A stretch of DNA of 64,000 bases, from the NCBI GenBank assembly GCA_002909145.1, contig PNQY01000039.1, positions 1 to 64,000 on the forward strand. The letters are read 5' to 3'. This document shows, in pieces, positions 1 through 8,996 of this stretch (its first letter is position 1; each line of letters opens with the position of its first letter). The position numbers and the translations under genes are program-made. This DNA is from Candidatus Thioglobus perditus (GTDB lineage: Bacteria; Pseudomonadota; Gammaproteobacteria; PS1; Pseudothioglobaceae). The notes beneath the pieces are model-generated. The model was not told the DNA's origin. It saw nothing but the letters and a program-made list of their open reading frames with translations, and searched no databases.

Positions 1-19
1 ATTCCGGCCCCGGGCACCA
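1..19 (+). tRNA. 3' end of a tRNA gene (partial, probably tRNA-Leu)
   Basis: The first 19 bases read as the end of a T-loop (ATT), the 3' T-stem strand CCGGC, the acceptor strand CCCGGGC, discriminator A and an encoded CCA at 17-19. The matching 5' acceptor strand would be GCCCGGG, which is usual for bacterial leucine tRNAs. The anticodon lies outside the window, so the amino acid is a guess. Confidence 0.7.
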
Positions 20-63
20 TTTTTCGTTTTATAATTGACGTATTCAACAAATAATACTTAATT

Positions 64-471
64 ATGCAAAAACATATCATCTCAACCAATAAAGCGCCAC
101 AAGCGATTGGCACATATTCTCAAGCTGTGCATATTACTGGCGGTTCAACCGTTTACTTGTCAGGACAGATCCCACTGGTTCCAGAAACTATGGAGATGAT
201 TGAGGGTGGCATTGATGCCCAGATTAACCAAGTATTTAAAAATCTAACGGCAGTCTGTAAAGAGTCCGGTGGAAGTTTAAATAATATTGTCAAACTTAAT
301 GTTTATTTGACCGATCTTAATAATTTTCCTATTGTTAATGAAATTATGGCGCAATATTTTGACAAACCCTACCCTGCGCGTGCGGCGGTTGGCATTAACG
401 AGCTGCCCAAAGGTGCACAGGTGGAGATGGACGGGGTAATGGTTATTAAAGAAGGTAGCTACAGCTTTTAA
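64..471 (+). CDS. ridA: RidA family enamine/imine deaminase
   Basis: RidA (YjgF/YER057c/UK114 family) hydrolyses reactive 2-aminoacrylate and other enamine/imine intermediates released by PLP enzymes and so protects those enzymes. At 135 residues it is close to the usual 128-130. The family signature is present near the C-terminus: R106 in ARAAVG, which binds the substrate carboxylate, and the EMDG segment with E121. The trimeric cytosolic fold is expected from the family. It follows a tRNA gene and precedes recG; ridA lying just before recG is familiar in proteobacteria, usually with spoT upstream, but here a tRNA takes that place. Confidence 0.93.
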   Translation: MQKHIISTNKAPQAIGTYSQAVHITGGSTVYLSGQIPLVPETMEMIEGGIDAQINQVFKNLTAVCKESGGSLNNIVKLNVYLTDLNNFPIVNEIMAQYFDKPYPARAAVGINELPKGAQVEMDGVMVIKEGSYSF

Positions 472-499
472 TGCCCCTCTCTAAGAGGTTTACTACCTG

Positions 500-2566
500 A
501 TGCACAACTTATCTGATCCAATAATTTCAATCAATGGGTTAGGTCCAAAAGCACAAGAAAAATTAAACGCTATTGGTGTTTACAATTTAGAGCATTTGTT
601 GTTCCACCTACCACATCGCTATCAAGACAAAACCAGGATCACTCCTTTAAATCAATTGCAAGTTGGCAGTGAGGCTTTGGTTGAGCTTACTATTGATAAA
701 ATTGAGGAGTTAGCAACTAGGCAGAGACAATTATTATGTTACTTGTCTGATGAAAATAATCGTAATTTAATTTTGCGATTTTTTCACTTTAATCAATATC
801 AAAAACAACAACTTGTTCGTGGTGATATTATCCAATGCTTTGGTGAGGTAAAAATCGGCAGAGAGGCTTTAGAGATGCACCATCCAGAGTATCGACTAAT
901 ATCAAAAGGCCAGGATAATCTTTTAGAAAAAACCTTGAGTCCAATTTACCCACTAACTGCGGGCATCCATCAGGGGCAAATGAAGAAATGGATTAATTTA
1001 GCATTAGAAGCGCTAAAAAGATCAGATTTAGTTGATAATTTTGAAAATTTGGCAAAAAATTCTATGCCAACCCTCAAACAGGCACTAAATACGCTGCATC
1101 ACCCTAAAGTTGATGATAATATCGACCAAATAGCCAACTTTAAGCATATTTCACAACAAAGACTCATAATTGAGGAGCTTTGCGCGCAACAACTTAGTCT
1201 GCTTAGACTTAAAAATGAACGCAAAAGCAAAGTTTCCAATATTTTTACAATAAAAAATCAATTATCAAAACAGCTATTGTCTTCATTAAGCTTTAAATTG
1301 ACCAATGCACAGCAGCGCAGTATTGACGATATTAATAATGATCTTGCATCAAACCATCCAATGTTAAGATTATTGCAAGGCGACGTTGGCTCTGGCAAAA
1401 CCATTGTTGCGGTATTTGCTTGCTTGCAAGCTATTGAAAATAATTTTCAAGCAGCAATTATGGCGCCAACAGAAATTCTTGCTTCGCAACATTTGCAAGG
1501 ATTTTCAAACTATTTAAAACCATTAGGAATTGAAATTGCATTTTTAACTGGCTCACAAAACTCTAGCGAAAAAAACGAGCAATTAGAAAAAATAAAAACT
1601 GGAGTAGCGCAGGTTGTAATTGGAACTCATGCACTATTTCAAGAAGGTGTTGTATTTAACGAACTTAGTCTGGTCATTATTGATGAACAACATAAATTTG
1701 GCGTTCACCAGCGTCTATCTCTTGTGCAAAAAGCCCGCAATACCCCGCATCAACTAGTAATGACTGCCACCCCTATTCCGCGCTCACTTGCTATGAGTGC
1801 TTATGCAGATTTGGACTCATCAATTATTGACGAACTTCCACCTGGCAGAAAACCAATTAAAACCGTAGCACTTGGAAATAATAGAAAAGATGAGGTTGTA
1901 GAAAAGATTAAAAAAGTGTGCAATGAGGGCAATCAGGTTTACTGGGTTTGCACCTTAATCGAGGATTCAGAGAGTTTGCGCGCAGAATCTGCTACCAATA
2001 CTCACAATTACTTACAAGAAAACTTAGATGGCTTTTCTGTAGTGCTTATTCACGGCAGAATGGGTAAAGATGAAAAATCTCAAATTATGCATAATTTTTC
2101 CAATGGAGATATTGATGTGTTAGTTGCTACTACAGTAATTGAGGTTGGTGTTAATGTTCCAAATGCATCACTTATGGTAATAGAAAATTCAGAAAGGCTG
2201 GGGTTGGCACAGTTGCATCAATTGCGTGGTCGTGTTGGTCGTGGATCTGACAAAAGTATTTGTATACTTATGTATCAAAGCCCATTAAGTGCAAACGCGA
2301 TACAAAGAATTGATATCTTAAGGCAAAGCAATGACGGGTTTGTAATTGCTAATAAAGATCTAGAGTTGCGCGGACCTGGTGAGATCTTAGGTACTCAACA
2401 AACTGGCATAGCAGATATGAAAATAGCCAATATTGTGCGCGATGGATACCTACTTAAACAGGTTATATATTACTCTGAGCAATTTATAAAACTCAATAAG
2501 TCAAGACAAGATGCTCTTATTGATCGCTGGATAACTAATGACAAGGCACAATATGCCAACACTTAG
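500..2566 (+). CDS. recG: ATP-dependent DNA helicase RecG
   Basis: RecG is a monomeric superfamily 2 helicase that reverses stalled replication forks and migrates branched DNA. The N-terminal third is the wedge/OB region. Walker A GDVGSGKT lies at about 294-301 and the DEQH box at 395-398. The TATPIPRS motif and the C-terminal helicase half (ATTVIEVG, QLRGRVGRG) follow. At 688 residues it is full length. A short hairpin (CCTCT/AGAGG, 476-488) separates it from ridA, and I see no clear ribosome binding site before the ATG, so it may be read through from ridA. Confidence 0.96.
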   Translation: MHNLSDPIISINGLGPKAQEKLNAIGVYNLEHLLFHLPHRYQDKTRITPLNQLQVGSEALVELTIDKIEELATRQRQLLCYLSDENNRNLILRFFHFNQYQKQQLVRGDIIQCFGEVKIGREALEMHHPEYRLISKGQDNLLEKTLSPIYPLTAGIHQGQMKKWINLALEALKRSDLVDNFENLAKNSMPTLKQALNTLHHPKVDDNIDQIANFKHISQQRLIIEELCAQQLSLLRLKNERKSKVSNIFTIKNQLSKQLLSSLSFKLTNAQQRSIDDINNDLASNHPMLRLLQGDVGSGKTIVAVFACLQAIENNFQAAIMAPTEILASQHLQGFSNYLKPLGIEIAFLTGSQNSSEKNEQLEKIKTGVAQVVIGTHALFQEGVVFNELSLVIIDEQHKFGVHQRLSLVQKARNTPHQLVMTATPIPRSLAMSAYADLDSSIIDELPPGRKPIKTVALGNNRKDEVVEKIKKVCNEGNQVYWVCTLIEDSESLRAESATNTHNYLQENLDGFSVVLIHGRMGKDEKSQIMHNFSNGDIDVLVATTVIEVGVNVPNASLMVIENSERLGLAQLHQLRGRVGRGSDKSICILMYQSPLSANAIQRIDILRQSNDGFVIANKDLELRGPGEILGTQQTGIADMKIANIVRDGYLLKQVIYYSEQFIKLNKSRQDALIDRWITNDKAQYANT

Positions 2567-2583
2567 CTTAAAATACACCAGCT

Positions 2584-3057
2584 ATGATTAATACAAAAAA
2601 TCTACTATGGCAGGAACTAGGTGTAGTTAACAATATAGATAAAAATATATTAAGCTGGCTAGATGATGATAAGTCATTAACTGCAAAACTGAAACAAAAG
2701 TTTAAATCCTTTGCAGTAGAAATATTAACACAAGAGATACAAAAACCACATAAAAATGAACTAGAGGTTGTTGATTTTTCTGGAGATTGTGTTATTCGTG
2801 AAGTGCAACTTTTGGGCGATAATCAGATTGTAGTATTTGCACGCTCTGTTATTCCCATTACCAGTGACACTGAAGATTTGCTAAAGATTGGCTCTAAGCC
2901 ATTGGGAGAGGTTCTGTTTAATGACAAAAGCATTAAGCGTGGTGACTTACAAGTAACAAACTCAAAAAGCACTTGGGGTAGAAGGTCAGCCTTTACTATC
3001 GGTACAACCAAACTACTAGTTAGTGAATTTTTCTTAGAAAATTTATACGAGATTTAA
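2584..3057 (+). CDS. ubiC: Chorismate pyruvate-lyase UbiC
   Basis: UbiC splits chorismate into 4-hydroxybenzoate and pyruvate, the first committed step of ubiquinone synthesis. Family landmarks are in order: IREV with R72, VFARSVIP at about 84-91, PLGE with G108, WGRRS at 131-135 and LLVSEFFL with E148. They match the Arg, Gly and Glu active-site positions of the E. coli enzyme. Length (157) is close to the E. coli protein (165). The gene starts 17 bp after recG and ends just before cmoA, so it is likely co-transcribed. The ubiA prenyltransferase that often accompanies ubiC is not in the window. Confidence 0.88.
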   Translation: MINTKNLLWQELGVVNNIDKNILSWLDDDKSLTAKLKQKFKSFAVEILTQEIQKPHKNELEVVDFSGDCVIREVQLLGDNQIVVFARSVIPITSDTEDLLKIGSKPLGEVLFNDKSIKRGDLQVTNSKSTWGRRSAFTIGTTKLLVSEFFLENLYEI

Positions 3058-3061
3058 AAGT

Positions 3062-3775
3062 ATGCGTGATGATATTTTCTCTAAAGGAAATGATTTAGTA
3101 AATTTTACCTTTGATGCCAAGGTGGCTGATGTATTTGACGATATGGTTAGACGCAGTGTGCCTGGGTATCAATCTATGATTGAGATGATTGGTTTAAGTG
3201 TAAAAACCTACGGACAAGATAATACTAACTATTACGACTTAGGCGCCTCAACTGGTGCAACTTCAACTGCACTAAGTGTTAATAATACAAATAGCGACAA
3301 CACTATTATCGCTGTTGATAATTCACGAGATATGGTGAAAAAATGTCAGAAAAACCTATCTAATCAAGTGGGTAATTTTGAAATTATTTGCACTGATATT
3401 AAAGATGTATTGATTGATAATGCATCTATTGTAGTGCTTAATTTAACCTTGCAATTTATTGAACCAGAACAAAGACAGAGGCTAATAAATAAAGTTTATA
3501 ACGGTTTAACTCCAGGAGGGGTTTTAATTGTCTCAGAGAAAATTCATTTTGATGATAAGCAAAAACAAAAAGAAATTACCAATCTACACATAAACTTTAA
3601 ACGTGCCAATGGTTATAGTGATTTAGAAATTGCCGCTAAGCGTCAATCTATTGAAAACGTACTAATCACTGATAACAAAAAAACACATTTTCATAGGTTT
3701 AAATTAGCTGGATTTAAAAACAGTGTTTGTCATTTTCAGTGTCTTAACTTTGCATCCTTTTTAGCGGTAAAATAG
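3062..3775 (+). CDS. cmoA: Carboxy-S-adenosyl-L-methionine synthase CmoA
   Basis: CmoA converts SAM and prephenate to carboxy-SAM, which CmoB uses to make 5-oxyacetyl-uridine at wobble position 34 of several tRNAs. The N-terminal family signature ([26 protein letters not shown]) is clear. The SAM-binding segment [12 protein letters not shown] is at about residues 57-68 and [10 protein letters not shown] at about 124-133. Length 237 is typical. It begins 4 bp after ubiC. The usual partner cmoB is not adjacent. Confidence 0.92.
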   Translation: MRDDIFSKGNDLVNFTFDAKVADVFDDMVRRSVPGYQSMIEMIGLSVKTYGQDNTNYYDLGASTGATSTALSVNNTNSDNTIIAVDNSRDMVKKCQKNLSNQVGNFEIICTDIKDVLIDNASIVVLNLTLQFIEPEQRQRLINKVYNGLTPGGVLIVSEKIHFDDKQKQKEITNLHINFKRANGYSDLEIAAKRQSIENVLITDNKKTHFHRFKLAGFKNSVCHFQCLNFASFLAVK

Positions 3776-3783
3776 CGATCACT

Positions 3784-4371
3784 ATGTTACTTATGATTGA
3801 CAATTACGATTCATTTACCTATAACCTGGTGCAGTATTTTGGCGAACTAGGACAAGAGGTTAAAGTTTATCGTAATGATGAAATCACTATAGAAGAAATT
3901 GAACAACTAAATCCTGAATTTATTGTGATTTCCCCTGGACCCTGCACTCCTAACGAGGCCGGAATTTCAATTGAAACAATTAAGCAATTCTCAGGGAAAA
4001 TACCAATGCTTGGAGTTTGTCTAGGATTTCAATCAATGGTACAAGCATACGGCGGAAATATTATTGGTGCAAAAGAAATCATGCACGGCAAAGTATCTCC
4101 TGTGTATCACACTAGCCAAGGGGTATTTACCAACTTAAAGAATCCATTGGATGCAACGCGTTATCACTCTTTAGTGGCAGAACAATCATCACTGCCAGAT
4201 TGCTTTGAAATTACCGCTTGGACTAATGAAGATAATGGTGATATTGATGAAATTATGGGCATTAGGCACAAAGAATTTGAAGTTGAGGGCGTGCAATTTC
4301 ATCCAGAATCAATCTTGACTGAACAAGGTCATGAGATGTTAGACAATTTTTTAAAAAGGAAAACTTTATAA
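3784..4371 (+). CDS. pabA: Glutamine amidotransferase subunit of anthranilate/aminodeoxychorismate synthase
   Basis: This class I glutamine amidotransferase releases ammonia from glutamine for a partner synthase: TrpE (tryptophan path) or PabB (folate path). The catalytic triad is intact: C79 in GVCLGFQ, H173 and E175 in FHPES. The start [15 protein letters not shown] is typical of TrpG/PabA. Neither trpE nor pabB is nearby. In small genomes one such subunit often serves both synthases, so the trpG/pabA choice cannot be settled here. The TAA stop directly abuts the ATG of the rhodanese gene. Confidence 0.88.
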   Translation: MLLMIDNYDSFTYNLVQYFGELGQEVKVYRNDEITIEEIEQLNPEFIVISPGPCTPNEAGISIETIKQFSGKIPMLGVCLGFQSMVQAYGGNIIGAKEIMHGKVSPVYHTSQGVFTNLKNPLDATRYHSLVAEQSSLPDCFEITAWTNEDNGDIDEIMGIRHKEFEVEGVQFHPESILTEQGHEMLDNFLKRKTL

Positions 4372-4794
4372 ATGATAGAAATTATTGACTTTTTGTTTGC
4401 AGAAGAGCAAATGTTTACCACTGTAACATTAATACTATTAATCGCGTTACTAATTGGCAACATACTTGCGGACAAATACAGAAAATACGAAATTATTGAT
4501 GCCAATGGTGCCGTTGAACTGATGAATGATGAAGATCTTATTATTCTTGACGTTAGAGAGAAAAAAGAAAGAAAGGCTGGATATATTGATGGAGATACAC
4601 ACATCCCTCTAGCAAATGTAAAAAACAAACTAGACACTCTTGATAAAGATAAAACTGTGTTGGTTTATTGTCGTAGTGGTTCACGATCATCGCATATTGC
4701 TGGCTTACTAACTCGTAATGAATTTGAAAATGTATACAACCTAAAAGGCGGTATCCAAGCCTGGAAAAGAGCCAAACTACCAGTTAAAACTTAA
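4372..4794 (+). CDS. yibN: Membrane-anchored rhodanese-like protein (YibN type)
   Basis: A single N-terminal transmembrane helix (about residues 14-32) is followed by one rhodanese domain. The active-site loop CRSGSRSS starts at C100, in the form expected for a sulfur-carrying rhodanese. The order yibN-grxC-(secB)-gpsA is well known from gammaproteobacteria and supports the name. The domain should face the cytoplasm. The sulfur acceptor is not known from sequence. It starts with no gap after pabA and precedes grxC by 20 bp. Confidence 0.85.
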   Translation: MIEIIDFLFAEEQMFTTVTLILLIALLIGNILADKYRKYEIIDANGAVELMNDEDLIILDVREKKERKAGYIDGDTHIPLANVKNKLDTLDKDKTVLVYCRSGSRSSHIAGLLTRNEFENVYNLKGGIQAWKRAKLPVKT

Positions 4795-4814
4795 AAAATA
4801 ATTAAATACATATT

Positions 4815-5069
4815 ATGAAAAAAAATACAGTTTATTGCTCAGATGCTTGTCCTTTTTGCCAAAGAGCCTATCAACTTCTAGAAAAACGTGGAATTCCATA
4901 TACAAAGCGTTATGTTAAAAGCCAAAATGACTGGAATGAGATAATAGAAAAAACAGGCAGAAACACTGTACCACAAGTGTTCATTAATGGCACTCATGTG
5001 GGTGGATTTGATGATTTGTCAGCAGCAGATCAATCTGGCAAACTGGATAAAATCTTAAGTAACCAATGA
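4815..5069 (+). CDS. grxC: Glutaredoxin 3
   Basis: GrxC is a small dithiol glutaredoxin that reduces disulfides and glutathione mixed disulfides in the cytosol. The 84-residue protein has the CPFC active site at C12/C15, the cis-proline segment TVPQVFING and the GGFDDL glutathione-binding segment. It sits between yibN and gpsA, and its stop overlaps the gpsA start (ATGA). In enterobacteria secB lies between grxC and gpsA; here there is no room for it. Confidence 0.95.
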   Translation: MKKNTVYCSDACPFCQRAYQLLEKRGIPYTKRYVKSQNDWNEIIEKTGRNTVPQVFINGTHVGGFDDLSAADQSGKLDKILSNQ

Positions 5070-6043
5070 GCAAAAATATTAGTATTGTTGGCGCTGGTGC
5101 ATGGGGAAGTGCTCTTGCCATTGCGCTAAATGATAATTTTGATAATATCTATTTACACGCCCATACTCAAAACGAAGTTGAAAATCTAAAACCTCAACAT
5201 CATGCCCTACCGGCCCCATACTCTAGCAATATAGAAATAACTACTGATATTGCAAAATTCCAAAATTCTGAAAGTGTTTTAATTGCCACACCTAGTTATG
5301 CTTTTTCTGAAGTACTAACAAAGATTAAACCACTAATAAATAACAGTCAAAAAGTCGCATGGGCAACAAAAGGTTTTGATACTACTGCAAATTGTTTTTT
5401 GCATGAAAGCTTTGAGAAGATTCTACCAGAGCACCATGGATGTGTTATTTCTGGACCTAGTTTTGCATTTGAAGTGGCAGCAAACAAGCCAACAGCTCTT
5501 GTGGTTGCCTCCAAAGATAAATCAACTAGAGAATACTGGTCAGAAGTTGTTCAAAACAATACTTTAAGGGCTTATACCAACGAAGATATTATTGGTGTGG
5601 AGGTTGGCGGATCGGTTAAAAATATTCTAGCTATTGCTGCAGGAATAGCCTCAGGCCTTGGATACGGTACAAATACACAAGCTGCACTGATAACTCGCGG
5701 GTTAGCTGAAATGACAAGGCTTGGAAAATCACTAGGCGCTAAAGAATCGACATTTGTTGGATTGTCTGGCTTAGGGGATCTTGTGCTTACTTGTTCTGAT
5801 GATTTGTCTAGAAATAGAAGATTTGGTAAAGAGCTAGCAAACAACCATAGTGTAAAGAGTGCTTTAATAAATGTTGGAGCTACTGTTGAAGGCTTAAACA
5901 CACTAGAGCTTATTCTATCTATCGCTAAAAATAAGCAAGTGGAAATGCCAATATGTGAGCAAGTTTATTATGTAACACAAGGAAAAGTTAGTCCAACCGA
6001 AGCTGTAAATCACCTAATGTCAAGAGAACAAACTAACGAATGA
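5066..6043 (+). CDS. gpsA: Glycerol-3-phosphate dehydrogenase [NAD(P)+]
   Basis: GpsA reduces dihydroxyacetone phosphate to sn-glycerol 3-phosphate, the backbone precursor of phospholipids. The nucleotide-binding motif GAGAWGSALA is at residues 8-17, ISGPSFAFEVA marks the middle and VEVGGSVKNILAIAAG holds the catalytic lysine region. The GLSGLGDLVLTC segment is also typical. At 325 residues it is full length. It overlaps grxC by 4 bp at its start and the phosphatase gene by 4 bp at its end, so translational coupling is likely. plsY, the acyltransferase using its product, is at 22.9 kb. Confidence 0.96.
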   Translation: MSKNISIVGAGAWGSALAIALNDNFDNIYLHAHTQNEVENLKPQHHALPAPYSSNIEITTDIAKFQNSESVLIATPSYAFSEVLTKIKPLINNSQKVAWATKGFDTTANCFLHESFEKILPEHHGCVISGPSFAFEVAANKPTALVVASKDKSTREYWSEVVQNNTLRAYTNEDIIGVEVGGSVKNILAIAAGIASGLGYGTNTQAALITRGLAEMTRLGKSLGAKESTFVGLSGLGDLVLTCSDDLSRNRRFGKELANNHSVKSALINVGATVEGLNTLELILSIAKNKQVEMPICEQVYYVTQGKVSPTEAVNHLMSREQTNE

Positions 6044-6567
6044 ATCTTGACCTGCTTAGGCATGGCGAAAGTGTAGGCGGTCGTATATATCGTGGCAGTC
6101 AAGACGATCCCCTAACTGAAAAAGGCTGGGGGCAAATGCTAGAATCCACTAAAGATAAAAAATGGGATTTTATCGCCTCATCACCACTTTCCAGATGCCA
6201 TAGTTTTGCTAAATATTTAGCAGAAATGCAAAATATACCTTGCCAAATATTTAATGATTTTGAAGAGCTTGGGTTTGGAGCTTGGCAAGGCAAAAGTGCA
6301 AAAGATATAGGTCTTGAAGTTGTTAATAATTTCAAACAAGACCCTGTAAATAACCAGCCTGTTAATGCCGAAAATTTATACAATTTTCAAACAAGAGTTC
6401 TAAACTCCTTTAACAACATAAAAAACAATCATAGCAATAAATCAGTACTTATCGTTGCTCACGCTGGAGTTATAAGAGTAATTAAGTCACATTTACTGAA
6501 TCTAGATATAGAAAAAATATTTACAATGAATATAGTTTCTGCATCTTGCGAATATTTTGATATTTAA
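6040..6567 (+). CDS. Histidine phosphatase family protein (CobC/phosphoglycerate-mutase-like)
   Basis: The RHGES motif at residues 7-11 holds the catalytic phospho-histidine H8, with SSPLSRC around residue 50 and the second histidine H141 in VAHAGV. The layout and size (175 residues) resemble alpha-ribazole-5'-phosphate phosphatase CobC, but the family is broad and the true substrate may be another phosphomonoester. I see no cobalamin gene in the window that would support CobC. The start overlaps gpsA by 4 bp and the end overlaps the next gene by 11 bp. Confidence 0.75.
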   Translation: MNLDLLRHGESVGGRIYRGSQDDPLTEKGWGQMLESTKDKKWDFIASSPLSRCHSFAKYLAEMQNIPCQIFNDFEELGFGAWQGKSAKDIGLEVVNNFKQDPVNNQPVNAENLYNFQTRVLNSFNNIKNNHSNKSVLIVAHAGVIRVIKSHLLNLDIEKIFTMNIVSASCEYFDI

Positions 6568-7285
6568 ATCTATTTTTGTAACTATTGCACTATTAAGTGC
6601 CAATTCATCTGCATATGATTATAAATACTGGTCTTTTGGTGAATGGCTAAAATCAACACGTACACCAGATTTTGATAAAATAAAAGATGTGGGAGAGAGA
6701 AAATCAGCTTTTTTTAAATACTTACTTCCAGAGATTGAAAAACAAAACTACAAGATTATCGATCTAAGAAGAAGTATAAAAAATAATAGCATCAGCAAAA
6801 AAGAACTAAGCGATTTGTATAACTATTACCGAGTAGAAGAAGGCAATAAGAACAAACTATTAAGTCATATAGATATTATCCCAGCATCACTTATTCTTGC
6901 GCAGGGAGCTTATGAATCTAATTGGGGAAGATCAAGATTTGCCAAGCATTATCATAATTTTTTTGGACTTTGGTGCTTCGAAAAAGGTTGTGGAGTTGTG
7001 CCACTCAAACGTGATAAGAATGCTACTCATGAAGTTGCTAAATTTTCATCACTCTCAAAAAGTATAGAGCACTATATGCGTTCAATTAATCGTAATTCTG
7101 CATATGATACTTTAAGAAAAATTAGAAAGCACAAGCGCAATAACAACCTGTCAATTACTGGTGTTGGATTATCTGAAGGATTGGAGAATTACGCCGAGAT
7201 TGGGTATGAATATGTTGAAACAGTAAAAGATATTATTATTTATAACAAATTAATAAAATATGACCACTACACCGGTGGTGTTTAA
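6557..7285 (+). CDS. Secreted glucosaminidase-domain protein (Bax-like)
   Basis: An N-terminal signal peptide (cleavage probably near residue 19, after NSSA) leads into a Bax-like N-terminal segment (WSFGEWLKS...) and a glycoside hydrolase family 73-like glucosaminidase domain. The segment LAQGAYESNWGRSRFA (about 115-130) carries the probable catalytic glutamate E120, followed by HNFFGLWCF. Such proteins cleave peptidoglycan glycan strands in the periplasm. The start codon is TTG, inside the end of the phosphatase gene. A strong terminator follows. Confidence 0.8.
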   Translation: MIFKSIFVTIALLSANSSAYDYKYWSFGEWLKSTRTPDFDKIKDVGERKSAFFKYLLPEIEKQNYKIIDLRRSIKNNSISKKELSDLYNYYRVEEGNKNKLLSHIDIIPASLILAQGAYESNWGRSRFAKHYHNFFGLWCFEKGCGVVPLKRDKNATHEVAKFSSLSKSIEHYMRSINRNSAYDTLRKIRKHKRNNNLSITGVGLSEGLENYAEIGYEYVETVKDIIIYNKLIKYDHYTGGV

Positions 7286-7297
7286 GAATTTGACAAT

Positions 7298-7324
7298 AAA
7301 AAACCCGCAGAATGCGGGTTTTTT
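7298..7324. terminator. Bidirectional intrinsic terminator between the Bax-like gene and rpsI
   Basis: A perfect 12-bp stem (AAAAAACCCGCA / TGCGGGTTTTTT) with a GAA loop has A and T runs on both sides, so it can stop transcription of both convergent units. Confidence 0.92.
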
Positions 7325-7343
7325 AATAAATCTTGAAAACGTA

Positions 7344-7739
7344 TTAACGTTTTGAGAACTGCTCGCTCTTACGTGCCTTCTTACGGCCAACCTTCTTACG
7401 CTCTACAATTCTAGCATCACGAGTAACAAAACCTGCTTTACGCAAGTCACCACGTAATTCATTGTCATACTCCATCAATGCACGAGTAACACCTAAGCGA
7501 ATTGCGCCAGCTTGGCCAGTATCGCCACCACCACTTACCATGATGTTGAAATCGAACTTATCTCTCATCTCAACCGTATCTAATGGCTGGTTAATGATCA
7601 TTGAAGAAGTTTCACGACCAAAATACTCATCCATTGGACGTTTATTTACTGTAAATACACCCTTACCCTTAGTCATATAAACGCGAGCTACTGATGTTTT
7701 TCTTCTACCTGTTGCGTAGTATGTTTCTGCTTTTGCCAT
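7344..7739 (-). CDS. rpsI: 30S ribosomal protein S9
   Basis: S9 binds the 16S rRNA 3' domain, and its basic C-terminal tail reaches the P-site tRNA. The start ([15 protein letters not shown]), the [14 protein letters not shown] segment and the ending [12 protein letters not shown] are diagnostic, and 131 residues is normal. It is the second gene of the rplM-rpsI operon, 14 bp after rplM, and ends at the shared terminator. Confidence 0.98.
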   Translation of the reverse strand: MAKAETYYATGRRKTSVARVYMTKGKGVFTVNKRPMDEYFGRETSSMIINQPLDTVEMRDKFDFNIMVSGGGDTGQAGAIRLGVTRALMEYDNELRGDLRKAGFVTRDARIVERKKVGRKKARKSEQFSKR

Positions 7740-7753
7740 AATATTTTCTTACC

Positions 7754-8182
7754 TTAAATATCTAAAACTTGCGGCTGTTGTGCACTATGTGTGTGCTCTG
7801 AACCTGCAAATACTTTCATTTTTCTAAACATGTCTCTGCCCAATGGACCTTTTGGCAACATGCCTTTAACTGCCTTGTTAATAATCTCTTCAGGCTTCTT
7901 TGCTTGTAAATCTTTAAATGCAATCGACTTCAAGCTACCAACATAACCTGTGTGATGATGATACATCTTGTCATCAAACTTATTACCAGTTACCTTTACT
8001 TTTTCGGCATTTATAATAACAATATAATCACCTGTGTCAGCATGCGGAGTGTACTCTGCCTTGTGCTTGCCACGAAGACGAGATGCAACTTCTGTTGCCA
8101 AACGACCTAATGTTTTACCGTCGGCATCAACCAACAGCCAGTCTCTTTTTACTTCATGTGCTTTAGCGCTAAATGTTTTCAT
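7754..8182 (-). CDS. rplM: 50S ribosomal protein L13
   Basis: L13 is an early-assembly protein of the large subunit. The opening [22 protein letters not shown], the YTPH.DTGDY segment and [10 protein letters not shown] are diagnostic. Its 142 residues match the E. coli length. It is first in the rplM-rpsI operon, with a good promoter upstream. No regulatory RNA is obvious in its 5' region. Confidence 0.98.
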   Translation of the reverse strand: MKTFSAKAHEVKRDWLLVDADGKTLGRLATEVASRLRGKHKAEYTPHADTGDYIVIINAEKVKVTGNKFDDKMYHHHTGYVGSLKSIAFKDLQAKKPEEIINKAVKGMLPKGPLGRDMFRKMKVFAGSEHTHSAQQPQVLDI

Positions 8183-8219
8183 AATAATTCAATCTATCTT
8201 CAATCAGAATAATCGGACT

Positions 8220-8249
8220 ATTATAATCACTTTTGCATTTGAATGTTAA
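8220..8249 (-). promoter_or_regulatory. Sigma-70 promoter of rplM-rpsI
   Basis: On the minus strand TTAACA (-35) and TATAAT (-10) are 18 bp apart, with the -10 about 38 bp before the rplM ATG. Confidence 0.65.
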
Positions 8250-8263
8250 CTTATCAATTAATT

Positions 8264-8292
8264 TTGCCTTAAAAATTTAATTAAACTATATT
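8264..8292 (+). promoter_or_regulatory. Probable sigma-70 promoter of tatD-tcdA
   Basis: TTGCCT and TATATT are separated by 17 bp, ending 29 bp before the tatD start. It lies back to back with the rplM promoter. Confidence 0.45.
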
Positions 8293-8321
8293 TGGAAAAA
8301 TGGCGGTTATTATATTGATCA

Positions 8322-8996
8322 ATGATTAACTCACATGCACATCTAGATTTTGAAAATATGCATAGCATTGCGCAGAATGCTGTTGCAATTGTGCCTAGCA
8401 TTGGTAAGCAAAATTGGACCGATGTGCAAATGTATCCCTATTTTGCATTGGGAATTCATCCTTGGATGGTTGATCAGCATACACAACAAGAGTTGGATTA
8501 TTTAGAATATTTAGTTAAGTGCAACAATCCTGTTGCAATTGGCGAGTGTGGTCTAGATTACACAAAGGACATTGATAAAGATATGCAAATCCATTTCTTT
8601 GTATCCCAATTGGAAATTGCTGAGAAATACAAAATGCCTGTAATTATTCATAGCGTAAAAGCCACAGAAGATGTTATTTTCTTGCTTAAAAAACACCCTA
8701 AAGTTGTTGGTGAAATACACGGCTTTTCAGGCAGTCAACAACAGGCTGAAAAATTAATAGGAATGGGTTTTAAACTTGGATTCGGTATGCAAATTACCAA
8801 TCCAAAATCCAGCAAATTAAGAAGTGTTGTTAAAAACCTGCCTATTGGATCAATACTTATTGAAACCGATGACCATATTAATCCAGATGATTTAAATATA
8901 GTGGCTCAAGAAATCTCTCAATTAAAACAAATACCAGTGGAAGAACTTATTCAGCAATGCGATAATAATGCTATTTCTTTGTTTGAATTAAGATAA
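8322..8996 (+). CDS. TatD family metal-dependent hydrolase (YjjV-like)
   Basis: TatD proteins are cytosolic TIM-barrel metalloenzymes with DNase activity on single-stranded or damaged DNA. Seen here: the metal-binding HAHLDF near the N-terminus (residues 4-9), IGECGLDY with the bridging glutamate at about 75-79, a histidine in VIIHSVKA, and ETDDH near the C-terminus. At 224 residues it is shorter than TatD itself (about 260), closer to the compact YjjV branch. It overlaps tcdA by one base. Confidence 0.82.
   Translation: MINSHAHLDFENMHSIAQNAVAIVPSIGKQNWTDVQMYPYFALGIHPWMVDQHTQQELDYLEYLVKCNNPVAIGECGLDYTKDIDKDMQIHFFVSQLEIAEKYKMPVIIHSVKATEDVIFLLKKHPKVVGEIHGFSGSQQQAEKLIGMGFKLGFGMQITNPKSSKLRSVVKNLPIGSILIETDDHINPDDLNIVAQEISQLKQIPVEELIQQCDNNAISLFELR

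Noticed and set aside
7462-7680. Plus-strand open frame inside rpsI
   Set aside because: A shadow of a highly conserved ribosomal protein gene with no similarity to any protein.
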